Positions 1 through 9,406 of a DNA stretch of 64,000 bases are shown here, in pieces. Location: positions 186,001-250,000 of the forward strand of contig CAJIZT010000006.1 in the NCBI GenBank assembly GCA_905182015.1. Reading direction: 5' to 3'. Numbering within the stretch: position 1 is the first letter of the stretch; each line of letters opens with the position of its first letter. Origin of the DNA: an alpha proteobacterium MED-G09. Its GTDB lineage: Bacteria; Pseudomonadota; Alphaproteobacteria; MED-G09. Under the pieces are notes generated by a model. It was given only the letters and a program-made list of their open reading frames with translations, was not told where the DNA came from and did no database searches. The position numbers and the translations under genes are program-made.

Positions 1-2
1 AG

Positions 3-602
3 GGCGGAGAAGGCTCAGGTAAGTCTACTCAGATTAAATTATTAAATAATTTTCTTATTCAAAAAAAAGCTAATGTTTTATGCACAAGAGAGCCTGGCGG
101 TACACCATCGGCAGAGATAATTCGTAAGTTAGTTACCCAGGGAGACATTGATAGGTGGTCTCCGATGACGGAATCACTCTTGATGTGGGCTGCAAGATCT
201 GAGCTAGTTGATAAATTAATAAAACCGTCTCTTCAAGATGGTAAGTGGGTTCTGTGTGATCGTTTTTATCACTCCACATTTGCCTACCAAGGTGTGGGTC
301 ATAATCTTGGCCTAGAGAACATGAAGCTAATGAAAAATATAGTTATTGGTGATGTAAATCCTGATTTTATAATTGTGCTAGATATTGATCCAGTTAAGGG
401 TATCGAAAGAACAAAAAACAGAAGCTCAGCAGAGGATAGATTCGAGAAACTGGATATTGAATTTCATAAATTGCTAAGAGGGGCATTTCTTAGCTTTGCA
501 GAAGAGGAGCCAGAGCAGTTTTTAGTTATTGATGCTGAACTTGATGTTAATTCAATTTCTAGGATTATCTGTGATGAAGTCTCAAAAAGGTTTAACCTGT
601 AA
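3..602 (+). CDS. tmk: Thymidylate kinase (5' truncated by window edge)
   Basis: Frame is open from base 3 (GGEGSGKSTQIKLL..., P-loop), upstream of the ORF-track start at 165; DRFYHSTFAYQG motif. Confidence 0.95.
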   Translation, partial: GGEGSGKSTQIKLLNNFLIQKKANVLCTREPGGTPSAEIIRKLVTQGDIDRWSPMTESLLMWAARSELVDKLIKPSLQDGKWVLCDRFYHSTFAYQGVGHNLGLENMKLMKNIVIGDVNPDFIIVLDIDPVKGIERTKNRSSAEDRFEKLDIEFHKLLRGAFLSFAEEEPEQFLVIDAELDVNSISRIICDEVSKRFNL

Positions 603-604
603 TT

Positions 605-1603
605 ATGAGTTTTGAATTTTTAGATACAATAAATCCTAGGGCGAATTATGATTTAATGGGACATGATAGGAATATTGATTTCATTTTAAGCTCCTATAAG
701 AGAAAGCGTCTTCATCAGGCATATATTCTTTCAGGCAATGAAGGGGTAGGGAAGGCAACATTTGCATATTCATTCTCAAGAATTCTTCTTTCAGGATCAG
801 GCTCGAATAACTTTACTGTTGATAAGAATCTTAAAACCTGCAAGCTAATAGAAGCTAATACTCATCCTGACCTTTTGATTCTTGAGCCTCTAAATGGCCA
901 GAGGGATAGATTCATTAGTATTGAGCAAGCTAGAAAATGCTCTGAATTCTTCAATCATACTCCCTCCATTAGTGATTGGCGAGTATGTATAATTGATTCC
1001 ATAGATTTTATGGATATCTCAACATCAAATACTATTTTAAAGATTCTTGAAGAGCCCCCTTCTCATTGTATATTCCTAATTATTTCTCAGAAAATTGATT
1101 CAGTTATTGAAACTATAATTTCGAGGTGTGTTGAAATAAAGTTTCAAGATTTAAATCGGGGTGTAGTTTTAAACAAAGTAAAATTATTAAAGCCTGAATT
1201 ACTTGAGTCGGAGGTTGGTAATTTGGTAAACTTGTCTGAAGGAAGTTTAGGAAAAATGACAAAATTACTAGAGGATGATTCCATAAAAATTTACAATGAA
1301 TTAGATGATATTATTTTTAAAAAAAATATTAATGAATCTATTTATAATTTTTCTGATTTTATCTTAAAAGATGATTCAGCTATTAATAAATTTAATATTT
1401 TTACAGAGTGTATTGTTTTTAAAGTAGGTGAACTTATAAAGGGATTAACAAAAATTAACTCTGCCTTTTCTATAAATAAAGCCCTTGATTTACGTAACAA
1501 TATTCTTGAAACAATACAACAGGAAAGGGTACTTAAACTAAATAAAAAACAAACAATCCTAAGTGTTGTAATTGACTTAAATAAAATAACAAACCTACAA
1601 TAA
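605..1603 (+). CDS. holB: DNA polymerase III delta' subunit
   Basis: HQAYILSGNEGVGKATFA and ILKILEEPPSHCIFLIIS motifs; follows tmk. Confidence 0.93.
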   Translation: MSFEFLDTINPRANYDLMGHDRNIDFILSSYKRKRLHQAYILSGNEGVGKATFAYSFSRILLSGSGSNNFTVDKNLKTCKLIEANTHPDLLILEPLNGQRDRFISIEQARKCSEFFNHTPSISDWRVCIIDSIDFMDISTSNTILKILEEPPSHCIFLIISQKIDSVIETIISRCVEIKFQDLNRGVVLNKVKLLKPELLESEVGNLVNLSEGSLGKMTKLLEDDSIKIYNELDDIIFKKNINESIYNFSDFILKDDSAINKFNIFTECIVFKVGELIKGLTKINSAFSINKALDLRNNILETIQQERVLKLNKKQTILSVVIDLNKITNLQ

Positions 1604-1618
1604 ATATAAAGTGGAATA

Positions 1619-3157
1619 ATGATAAAAAATTTTTTTATAAGTACAGCTATATCTTATACAAATGGTCCTCCGCATATGGGTCATGCGTATGAGATTATTG
1701 CTGCGGATGTAATAGCTCGTTTTAATAGACTTCAAAGTAAAAACGTTTTTTTCCTTACCGGGACTGATGAGCATGGACTAAAGGTCCAGCAAAAAGCAAA
1801 TAAATTAGAGATTTCATCACAAGAGCTTGCCAATCAGATGTCAAAAAAATTTATAGATATGGGCGATGGCTTAAATTGCTCTAATGATGATTTTATTCGA
1901 ACCTCTGAAGAGAGGCATAAAAAAGCAGTTAAGGAGATTTGGCTAAGAATGAAAGATAATGGCGATATATACCTCGATGATTATTCTGGCTGGTACTCGA
2001 TCATTGATGAGGCATTTTATCAGGAATCAGAGCTAATAAAAAACAATTTAGGAGAGCTTCTGTCACCTAATAAGACACCAGTCGAGTGGATTGAGGAGAA
2101 AAGCTATTTTTTCCGACTATCAGCCTATGAAGAAAAATTATTAGATCTATACGAAAGTGATAATGAATTTATTCAACCTCCAAGCAGAATGAATGAGGTA
2201 AGAAATTTTGTTAAGGGTGGATTGAAAGATATTTCTATCTCAAGAAAAGGCTTAGAGTGGGGTGTTGATGTTCCTGATGATAAAAGCCATTCCATATATG
2301 TTTGGGTTGATGCTCTTACAAATTATATTTCCGCCCTTCAATGGCCTGATGGAGGTAAATTGTATGATAATTTTTGGCCGGGCGACCTTCACTTGATTGG
2401 CAAGGATATTATTCGTTTTCACGCTGTTTACTGGCCTGCGTTTCTTTTATCGGCAGGACTACCAATACCTAAAAAGATTTTTGCCCATGGTTTCATTCTC
2501 AATAAGGGAGAGAAGATGTCAAAAAGTCTTGGTAACATTGAGGACCCTATGTCTTTAATTGAAAGCTTTGGTGTTGATCAATTAAGATACTTTCTGATGA
2601 GGGAAATACCCTTTGGGTCCGATGGTAATTACAGCGATAAATTACTTATTAATAGGGTTAATGCCGACTTGTCCAATGACCTGGGTAACCTGTCTCAGCG
2701 ATGTTTATCAATGGTAAAAAAGAACTGTAATCAGTTGGTTCCTAGTAAGGGTGAATTAATGGATGTTGATTTGGAATTATTAAACTCCATTGAGTTAAAA
2801 AAAAATAATATAATAAAGGTAATGGATAACTTTCAAATTAGCTCTTACCTTTCTGAGGTTTTTGATGCGATTTCCGATACCAATAAATATTTCTCAAATC
2901 AGAAGCCTTGGGAATTAAAATCTGTTGATGAAGAGCGAATGAACACGGTTCTATGGGTCACATGTGAAATGTTAAGAAGGTTTGGTATACTTTTACAACC
3001 AGTTATCCCATCGGGGAGTTCAATGCTTTTGGGCCTTTTATCCATTAGTGAAAAGGAGCGCACTATAGACTTTTTAAATGACGATTATGCCTTAATACCT
3101 GGTGATCCAATACAGAATCCCGAAGTGATTTTTCCAAAAATTGAATTAAAAGAATAA
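1619..3157 (+). CDS. metG: Methionyl-tRNA synthetase
   Basis: HMGHAYE and KMSKSLGN class I aaRS signatures. Confidence 0.97.
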   Translation: MIKNFFISTAISYTNGPPHMGHAYEIIAADVIARFNRLQSKNVFFLTGTDEHGLKVQQKANKLEISSQELANQMSKKFIDMGDGLNCSNDDFIRTSEERHKKAVKEIWLRMKDNGDIYLDDYSGWYSIIDEAFYQESELIKNNLGELLSPNKTPVEWIEEKSYFFRLSAYEEKLLDLYESDNEFIQPPSRMNEVRNFVKGGLKDISISRKGLEWGVDVPDDKSHSIYVWVDALTNYISALQWPDGGKLYDNFWPGDLHLIGKDIIRFHAVYWPAFLLSAGLPIPKKIFAHGFILNKGEKMSKSLGNIEDPMSLIESFGVDQLRYFLMREIPFGSDGNYSDKLLINRVNADLSNDLGNLSQRCLSMVKKNCNQLVPSKGELMDVDLELLNSIELKKNNIIKVMDNFQISSYLSEVFDAISDTNKYFSNQKPWELKSVDEERMNTVLWVTCEMLRRFGILLQPVIPSGSSMLLGLLSISEKERTIDFLNDDYALIPGDPIQNPEVIFPKIELKE

Positions 3158-3227
3158 AATTAATTCGTGACATCAAATTTATAAAGTTGTATTAAAGCAA
3201 CTACTTTTATATTTACAGGGATTCTTT

Positions 3228-3446
3228 ATGGATAAATTTTTAGTTATTGATCTGGACATGGATATCAGAAACGCAAGGTCACATTTTGAAAAAAAATATA
3301 TACTTGCTCAAATAAAGAAATTTAACGGTAATATTTCCAAGACAGCAAATTTTATTGGCATGGATAGAACTGCGCTTCATAGAAAAATGAAGGACTTAAA
3401 AATACATCCAAATGATAGATACAGAAATATTATTGGTTATCAGTAA
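3228..3446 (+). CDS. Stand-alone Fis-type HTH protein resembling the C-terminal DNA-binding domain of NtrX
   Basis: ARSHFEKKYILAQIKKFNGNISKTANFIGMDRTALHRKMKDL matches the NtrX C-terminal pattern; AGGGA SD-like sequence upstream of ATG; adjacent to trkA. Confidence 0.8.
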   Translation: MDKFLVIDLDMDIRNARSHFEKKYILAQIKKFNGNISKTANFIGMDRTALHRKMKDLKIHPNDRYRNIIGYQ

Positions 3447-3457
3447 AGGGAAGAATC

Positions 3458-4834
3458 ATGCAGATAGTAGTTTGTGGCGCAGGAAAGAGTGGATCATCTA
3501 TTGCTGAAAAATTATCTCAGCTTGGTAATGAGGTTACAATAATTGATTCATCATCTAATTTAGTTAAGAATCTTACAAGTAAATTAGATATCAGAGGTGT
3601 TGTTGGTCATGGTGCTCATCCAGATATTCTTGAGAGGGCTGGAGCACGAGATGCTGATATGTTGATTGCTATCACATCATCCGATGAAGTTAATATGCTT
3701 GCCTGTCAGATCGCTCATTCAATCTTCGAGGTACCAAAGCGAATTGCAAGAATTAGAGATAAATCTTATTTAAATCCATCTCACCAAGACTTATTCACAA
3801 GTGAAAAATTACCCGTTAGTGTAATAATTTCTCCTGAAAAAGAGGTTGCAAAAAACGTTTTACGTAGGTTAGAAATACCGGGGGCCATTGAGAATATTCC
3901 TTTTATTGAAGACAAACTTAAATTCTTAGCAGTAAAAATTGAAGATAATTGTCCTATAGTTGAAACGGAAATAGGAGAATTAACTAATCTTTTCCCAGAC
4001 TTAAAAACAGTAATTGTTGGTTTGTTACGAGATGGTGAAATTTTAATTCCTAAAACAAATGATAAGCTGATTATCAATGATATTGCCTATATAATTTGCC
4101 CTAAAGAGCTTTCAAGGAGAGTTGTTTCTATTTTTGGTCATCCAGAAAAGGAGGCCAGAAAGGTTGTTTTGATCGGAGGGGGATCAGTTGGCAGCGAGGT
4201 GGCAACCATGATTGACTATTCTGCAGCAAAAATTAACCTTACCGTCATAGAGAATAACGCCACCAACGCTTCATTTTTAGCAGATAAATTGAAAAATGTT
4301 AGGGTTTTGAAGGGTTCTGGTGTGGACAGGGATATACTTCATGAGGCTGATATAGAAAATACTGAAACACTGGTATCCCTAACTGATAGCGATGAAACTA
4401 ATTTTCTTTCTGCTGCTTTTTCTTCTAGCGAGGGCTGTAAGAGATCTTTAGCACTTTTGAACAACTCGGACTTTCAGTCATTAATTAAGTCATTGAAGAT
4501 TGGAGAATTTATCGACCCTAAGGCTATTACAATTTCCTCTATCTTAAGACACGTAAGAAAGGGTCATATTAAGAGAATATATTCTCTAACAGAAGGTAAT
4601 GCTGAGGTGATTGAGGGCGAGGTTTCGGTATCTTCAGAGCTCATAGGTCCTTCTATTGAAGAAATGCAATTACCCTCTGGACTTAGAATAGGCGGAATAA
4701 TGAGAAAAGATAAGTTCGTTATGCCAACTGGATCAACTTGTATAAAGGAAGGTGACGAGATAGTAATTTTTTCAAGATCAGAATGTATTCACATGGTAGA
4801 AAAATTTTTTAGGGTTAGCCCTGATTTTTATTAA
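3458..4834 (+). CDS. trkA: Trk system potassium transporter regulatory protein TrkA
   Basis: Two RCK/NAD-binding repeats (GAGKSGSSIAEKLSQLGNEVTIID; IGGGSVGSEVATMI), 458 aa. Confidence 0.95.
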   Translation: MQIVVCGAGKSGSSIAEKLSQLGNEVTIIDSSSNLVKNLTSKLDIRGVVGHGAHPDILERAGARDADMLIAITSSDEVNMLACQIAHSIFEVPKRIARIRDKSYLNPSHQDLFTSEKLPVSVIISPEKEVAKNVLRRLEIPGAIENIPFIEDKLKFLAVKIEDNCPIVETEIGELTNLFPDLKTVIVGLLRDGEILIPKTNDKLIINDIAYIICPKELSRRVVSIFGHPEKEARKVVLIGGGSVGSEVATMIDYSAAKINLTVIENNATNASFLADKLKNVRVLKGSGVDRDILHEADIENTETLVSLTDSDETNFLSAAFSSSEGCKRSLALLNNSDFQSLIKSLKIGEFIDPKAITISSILRHVRKGHIKRIYSLTEGNAEVIEGEVSVSSELIGPSIEEMQLPSGLRIGGIMRKDKFVMPTGSTCIKEGDEIVIFSRSECIHMVEKFFRVSPDFY

Positions 4835-4947
4835 TTTTACGCTTGATATAAGTAAGTAAATCATATTTATTAGCCTAAATTTATTAATATTTTATGATCT
4901 TGATGGGGGTTAATTTTCATAAACATATAAGGAAGAAGTTAAACACA

Positions 4948-5190
4948 ATGCTAAAAAAAACTGATGAAAACCCTTTAAACGATATCGACCTTGAGAACCG
5001 TTTTGTTTCCTTTGCAATTGAAAACTCTAAACCTCTAACTATATTTCTTGTTAATGGAATTAAGTTAGAAGGAAATATTATTGATATGGGTAAAAATTGT
5101 TATCTTTTAAAAAGGGATGATAATATGCAATTAGTTTATAAACACTCTATATCAACAATTCTGCCTCTAGATTCATCAAATTTTCTTTAA
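4948..5190 (+). CDS. hfq: RNA chaperone Hfq, divergent
   Basis: Sm-like LTIFLVNGIKLEGNI and LVYKHSISTILP; start re-set to ATG 4948 preceded by AGGAAG (track start 4894); position after trkA. Confidence 0.88.
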   Translation: MLKKTDENPLNDIDLENRFVSFAIENSKPLTIFLVNGIKLEGNIIDMGKNCYLLKRDDNMQLVYKHSISTILPLDSSNFL

Positions 5191-5201
5191 TAAATCTAAG
5201 G

Positions 5202-5615
5202 CTAACTCTTATTTGATAAATTTTCTTCATGTTTAATCCTTTGCCAGTTATCCTCAATCTCTTTTTTTGAAATTTTTTTCTTTATTTTGTTGTCAAATAC
5301 GTGAGGGTTTCTTCTTATCATTTTTTTACTAATAGAGTTAATAACGTCGTTGATAGTAAAAGCATTCTCCTCACTCTTTATTTGAGAGTGAAACACTACC
5401 TGAAAAAGTAAATCCCCTAACTCTTCACATATTTTACTATTATCCCCTTCATTAATGGCCTCGATTACTTCGCCTGCTTCTTCCTGGGCATACTTTGCGA
5501 TAGTTTTCGAAGTTTGCTCCTTACACCACTCGCAACCATCTTTTTTGTCTCTCAACTTTTCCATAATACCTAGTAAATTATTAAAACTATTATTTATTTC
5601 TTCTCTTTCTCTCAT
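5202..5615 (-). CDS. mazG: MazG nucleotide pyrophosphohydrolase, single-domain form
   Basis: LRDKKDGCEWCKEQT...EEAGEVIEAI...EELGDLLFQVVFH...RRNPHVF; 137 aa. Confidence 0.92.
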   Translation of the reverse strand: MREREEINNSFNNLLGIMEKLRDKKDGCEWCKEQTSKTIAKYAQEEAGEVIEAINEGDNSKICEELGDLLFQVVFHSQIKSEENAFTINDVINSISKKMIRRNPHVFDNKIKKKISKKEIEDNWQRIKHEENLSNKS

Positions 5616-5696
5616 ATCTTTCCTATTTTTTTTTTTGATTATTTGCGGTTATAGTCTTATTTTTATTTATAAAATTAAATATTTTTAATAGAGTGA

Positions 5697-7292
5697 TTAA
5701 TTACGTTTTAAATATCTACTCCCGTGTGACGCGGATGAATTTTCTTCCCACCCTGATATATTTTCTTTAACAAGGGATCTGCTTATTCCAAACAATATTG
5801 GAGCTAACGGCATATCTTCCATAAGAATTTTTTCTGCTTTTTTTAAGATAATTGTTCGCTTTGAGATATCAATTTCATTTTGAGCATTTACCATTAATTG
5901 ATCAAAATTAAAGTTTGAGTATTTTCCATAATTAAGTGGGCCAGAGGAGGATTGAAATAAAAATAAAAAATTTGATGCATCATTATAATCTGCAATCCAA
6001 CCAGCATCACCTACTTGAAAATCACCAGTTCTAAGGTAGCTATACAAAACCTTTGGTTCTGACGCTTCTAAAATGACTTCAATATTAGCCTTTTTAAGCA
6101 TTGATTGAATAGCTACCATATGTTTTTTTTGATCACCGCCATTTCTATACTTAATAGTAAATTTTAATGGATTTTTATCTGTATAACCCCTGGACCTTAG
6201 GATTTCTGTTGCTATTCCGTTTCTTTCTTCTTGTGTGAGGTTTTTTTCTTTAATTAACCCCGAGTATTCGTAATTTAAAACGCCCTTTGGAACCAAGGAC
6301 CAAGCAATAGTCTCATTAAAGTTTCTTATTTTATTTACTATAACATCTCTGTCGATAGATAGAGATACTGCTTTTCTTATTCCTTTATCGTTGAAGGGAG
6401 AAGAATTGCAATTAAAGATTAAATAAGTGACAACGAGAATATTATCGTGATGAATATTATGAGGCATATTCTTTTTAAGCCAAGAAGTTTTGTTCTCCGG
6501 GTAACCATTATTTATATCAAGCTCACCTGCGCGAAACCTTCGTAGTGCAGACTCACTATCTTCTGTTGGGTAGTAAATAACCTCATCAAACCATACATTG
6601 CTATTATCATAAAAATAAGGATTTCTTACTAGATGAATATTATCATGAGCCCTCCAACTTAATAATGTGTAAGGTCCATTTGTTATAATATTTTTAGGCT
6701 TTATCCATTCTCTTCCATGATTTTTAATAATATGAGAGGGTACAGGGTAGGTTGTGTAATGGGTTAAAAGTTCCAATAAGTATGGTGTTGGATAGTTTAA
6801 TTCAATTTCTAATTTATATTTTTCAATGGCCCTTACGCCTAAATTTTCTAAACTCATTAGGCCACTGTTGACCTCTTGAGAATTTTTTATCATGTATAGT
6901 AGTGAGGCGTATTGTGAGGCTGTTTTAGGATTTAGAACCCTTCTGAATCCAGCTACATAGTCTTTTGCAGTTACATTAACACCGTCGGACCAAAAATGAT
7001 CTTTTCTTAAAGTAAATGTATACTTTAAATTATTGTTAGTTTTTCGGTAACCTAAAGAAGATCCTCCAACAGGGATTCCCATTTTATTCTTAGTATATAA
7101 ACCCACAAACAGATCATTTATTACATTACCTTCCCAAGATCCTGTTGCCAGATGAGGGTCTAATGTGTCTGGTTCTGCTCCATTTCCTCGATGCAAAATT
7201 TTATTGTCGTATGCAAATGTTTGTACGGTAGGGTAAAGGCTTAAAATTATAAGGAATAAAAATAAAGATATTTTAATGCAAGAATCAATCAC
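5697..7292 (-). CDS. ABC transporter substrate-binding protein, oligopeptide family (SBP_bac_5)
   Basis: Signal peptide, GAEPDTLDPHLATG, ITNGPYTLLSW, 531 aa OppA-like layout. Confidence 0.9.
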   Translation of the reverse strand: MIDSCIKISLFLFLIILSLYPTVQTFAYDNKILHRGNGAEPDTLDPHLATGSWEGNVINDLFVGLYTKNKMGIPVGGSSLGYRKTNNNLKYTFTLRKDHFWSDGVNVTAKDYVAGFRRVLNPKTASQYASLLYMIKNSQEVNSGLMSLENLGVRAIEKYKLEIELNYPTPYLLELLTHYTTYPVPSHIIKNHGREWIKPKNIITNGPYTLLSWRAHDNIHLVRNPYFYDNSNVWFDEVIYYPTEDSESALRRFRAGELDINNGYPENKTSWLKKNMPHNIHHDNILVVTYLIFNCNSSPFNDKGIRKAVSLSIDRDVIVNKIRNFNETIAWSLVPKGVLNYEYSGLIKEKNLTQEERNGIATEILRSRGYTDKNPLKFTIKYRNGGDQKKHMVAIQSMLKKANIEVILEASEPKVLYSYLRTGDFQVGDAGWIADYNDASNFLFLFQSSSGPLNYGKYSNFNFDQLMVNAQNEIDISKRTIILKKAEKILMEDMPLAPILFGISRSLVKENISGWEENSSASHGSRYLKRN

Positions 7293-7935
7293 CTTCTTTC
7301 TCCAGTTTTTTTAACATACCGTCTTTAATTTGAAATACTTTATTCGTTAAAGTTTTTACTTCATCATTATTGTGAGTAACGTATAAAATAGGTATTTTAT
7401 TCTTTAATGATAGTTTTTTTATAAAACTAAGTATTATTTTTTTTCTTGATTCCTCCACTCCTGACAATGGTTCATCAAGAAGTAATAGAGCCGGAGTTCC
7501 CGCTAATGACCTTCCCAGAGAAATTCTTTTTTTCTCACCTCCAGATAAATTTTTTATTTTTCTATCAAGGATATTTTTTAAATCAAGGATATTTATAATT
7601 TCATCTAGATGAATCATATCTTTTGATTTGTATGTAAGGTTTTTCCATACATTCATATGAGGAAAAAGCCTTTCATCTTGAAATGCGTAACCAATGTTTC
7701 TATCCTTAATTGGAATATTAATATTTTTTTGAGCATTAAAAAAACTATGATTATTTAAAATAATACTTCCTTTTTTTGGAATTTTAATTCCAGCAATAGC
7801 GTTTAATATTGAAGTCTTGCCTGATCCTGAAGGGCCAAAAATACAAACTATCTCGGCTTGCATATAAAAATTAGCACTTAAACTAACCGAACCTATCATA
7901 AGCTCTATATCAACTTTAAGATTATTATTTATCAT
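7285..7935 (-). CDS. modC: Molybdate ABC transporter ATP-binding protein
   Basis: Walker A GPSGSGKTS, LSGGEKKRISLGRSL, LLLDEPLSG; adjacent to modB/modA-like genes; 216 aa. Confidence 0.88.
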   Translation of the reverse strand: MINNNLKVDIELMIGSVSLSANFYMQAEIVCIFGPSGSGKTSILNAIAGIKIPKKGSIILNNHSFFNAQKNINIPIKDRNIGYAFQDERLFPHMNVWKNLTYKSKDMIHLDEIINILDLKNILDRKIKNLSGGEKKRISLGRSLAGTPALLLLDEPLSGVEESRKKIILSFIKKLSLKNKIPILYVTHNNDEVKTLTNKVFQIKDGMLKKLEKEGD

Positions 7936-8614
7936 TTTTTAATCTATCTAAAAACTTTTTTTCAATGCTTGTTGCAAATACCAAAGCTACCAATGATAAA
8001 CAAATAGAAATTAAACCCAGTCTAATAATCTCATAAGTATTATTTGATGTTTCTATTAACGTCCATAAGGCTAGGGGCAAGGTTTGTGTTTCCCCTGGTA
8101 TATTGCCAACAAATGCTATTGTTGCTCCAAATTCTCCTATTGATCTTGCAAAGGACAATACCAATCCAGCTAATATGCCAGGGTAAGCTAAAGGAAGAGT
8201 TATAGTGAAAAAAATTTTAAACTCAGACGACCCAAGGGAGCGTGCTGCATTATCTATCTTACTATCTTGCGCCTCCATCAGAACTCTAATTGGACGAACC
8301 ATCAAAGGAAAAGACATAATCGCGCATGCTAACGATGCCCCTATCCATGAAAAAGATAAATTAATATTAAAATTCTGAAAAAGAAAGCCACCTAAATAAC
8401 TATTTTTTCCAAGCATTATTAGAAGAATATAACCTATTCCTATGGGCGGAATGACAAGAGGTAAATGCACTAAAGAGTCTAAAATTGTTTTTCCAAAAAA
8501 ATCCTTTTTTGCAAGTACCCATCCTATGAGGATTCCGGGTATTAAAATAAATAATGTTGATAGCATTCCTATTTTTATACTCAAAAAAAGTGCATTATAT
8601 TCAAAAGGGGTCAA
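7925..8614 (-). CDS. modB: Molybdate ABC transporter permease
   Basis: Polytopic; EAA-type loop AARSLGSSEFKIFFTITLPLAYPGILAG; RSIGEFGATIAFVGNIPGETQTLPLALW. Confidence 0.93.
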   Translation of the reverse strand: MTPFEYNALFLSIKIGMLSTLFILIPGILIGWVLAKKDFFGKTILDSLVHLPLVIPPIGIGYILLIMLGKNSYLGGFLFQNFNINLSFSWIGASLACAIMSFPLMVRPIRVLMEAQDSKIDNAARSLGSSEFKIFFTITLPLAYPGILAGLVLSFARSIGEFGATIAFVGNIPGETQTLPLALWTLIETSNNTYEIIRLGLISICLSLVALVFATSIEKKFLDRLKNDK

Positions 8615-8626
8615 TTTATCCTCGAT

Positions 8627-9406
8627 TTATTTTATTGATTCAAAGCCATAGTTTTTTATTATTTTTTGAGCTTCTTCGGAGCTCAACCATTCCAGGAATC
8701 CAAAATCATTATCGTCGTTATTTCTTTTTATTTTAGCGGCCCAATACGTTGGCTTTTCGTAATAAAACTTTTCTTCATCAATATAAGAAATAATTTTAAC
8801 TTTTGAAGAGGTGAATACATCCGAAAAATAAGAAATTCCTAACAGAGCCTCTTCCTGCGAGATAAATTTTAAGTTTGATCGAGATGAGGACGTGAAAACT
8901 AGTTTTTCTTTTAGTAAGCCCCATAGATTCATGGATTTTAATGCTTGTTTTGAATATATTCCTAGAGGAACGGTCGAGGGGTGAGGTATAGGAAACATTG
9001 ATGAGGATAGATTCTCTTTCAAGTCTTTGCTAAAGCTATCTGAATTTATATCAATAAATAAACCTTGATTAATTCCAGTAATGAACACTAATGAGTTCTT
9101 TGCAATAATTGTAGTAGATTTATTATAAATTAAATTTCTATCATTCATCCAGGCCAACCAGTCTTCGTTAGCGCTTATAATAATATCTGACATCTGACCA
9201 TTATTAATCTGCCTTGCAATCAGTGATGTTGGACCTGTTATAATCCTCGCCTTAACTTTACTCTCCTTACTCCATTCCGCTATTAATGACTTGCTAACAT
9301 TATAAAGACTTGAGGCAACGGACACATACAATACATCGTCTTTTGCGAAAGGTTTTGAGATAATACTTATAGAAAAAATAGCAAATATTATAATATTCTT
9401 AATCAT
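8627..9406 (-). CDS. modA: Molybdate ABC transporter substrate-binding protein
   Basis: Signal peptide; SVASSLYNVSKSL, LIARQINNGQMSDIIISANEDWL ModA pattern. Confidence 0.9.
   Translation of the reverse strand: MIKNIIIFAIFSISIISKPFAKDDVLYVSVASSLYNVSKSLIAEWSKESKVKARIITGPTSLIARQINNGQMSDIIISANEDWLAWMNDRNLIYNKSTTIIAKNSLVFITGINQGLFIDINSDSFSKDLKENLSSSMFPIPHPSTVPLGIYSKQALKSMNLWGLLKEKLVFTSSSRSNLKFISQEEALLGISYFSDVFTSSKVKIISYIDEEKFYYEKPTYWAAKIKRNNDDNDFGFLEWLSSEEAQKIIKNYGFESIK

Noticed and set aside
3158-3227. Terminator-like hairpin (AGTTG...CAACT) between metG and the NtrX-like ORF
   Set aside because: A 5-bp stem with a weak T tract; not enough to support a terminator call.
3781-4077. 98-aa - strand ORF within trkA
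   Set aside because: Antisense shadow of trkA with no recognisable family; same reasoning applied to other ORFs embedded in strong CDSs (e.g. 14046-14375, 18834-19091, 20052-20315, 32073-32360, 51258-51866).
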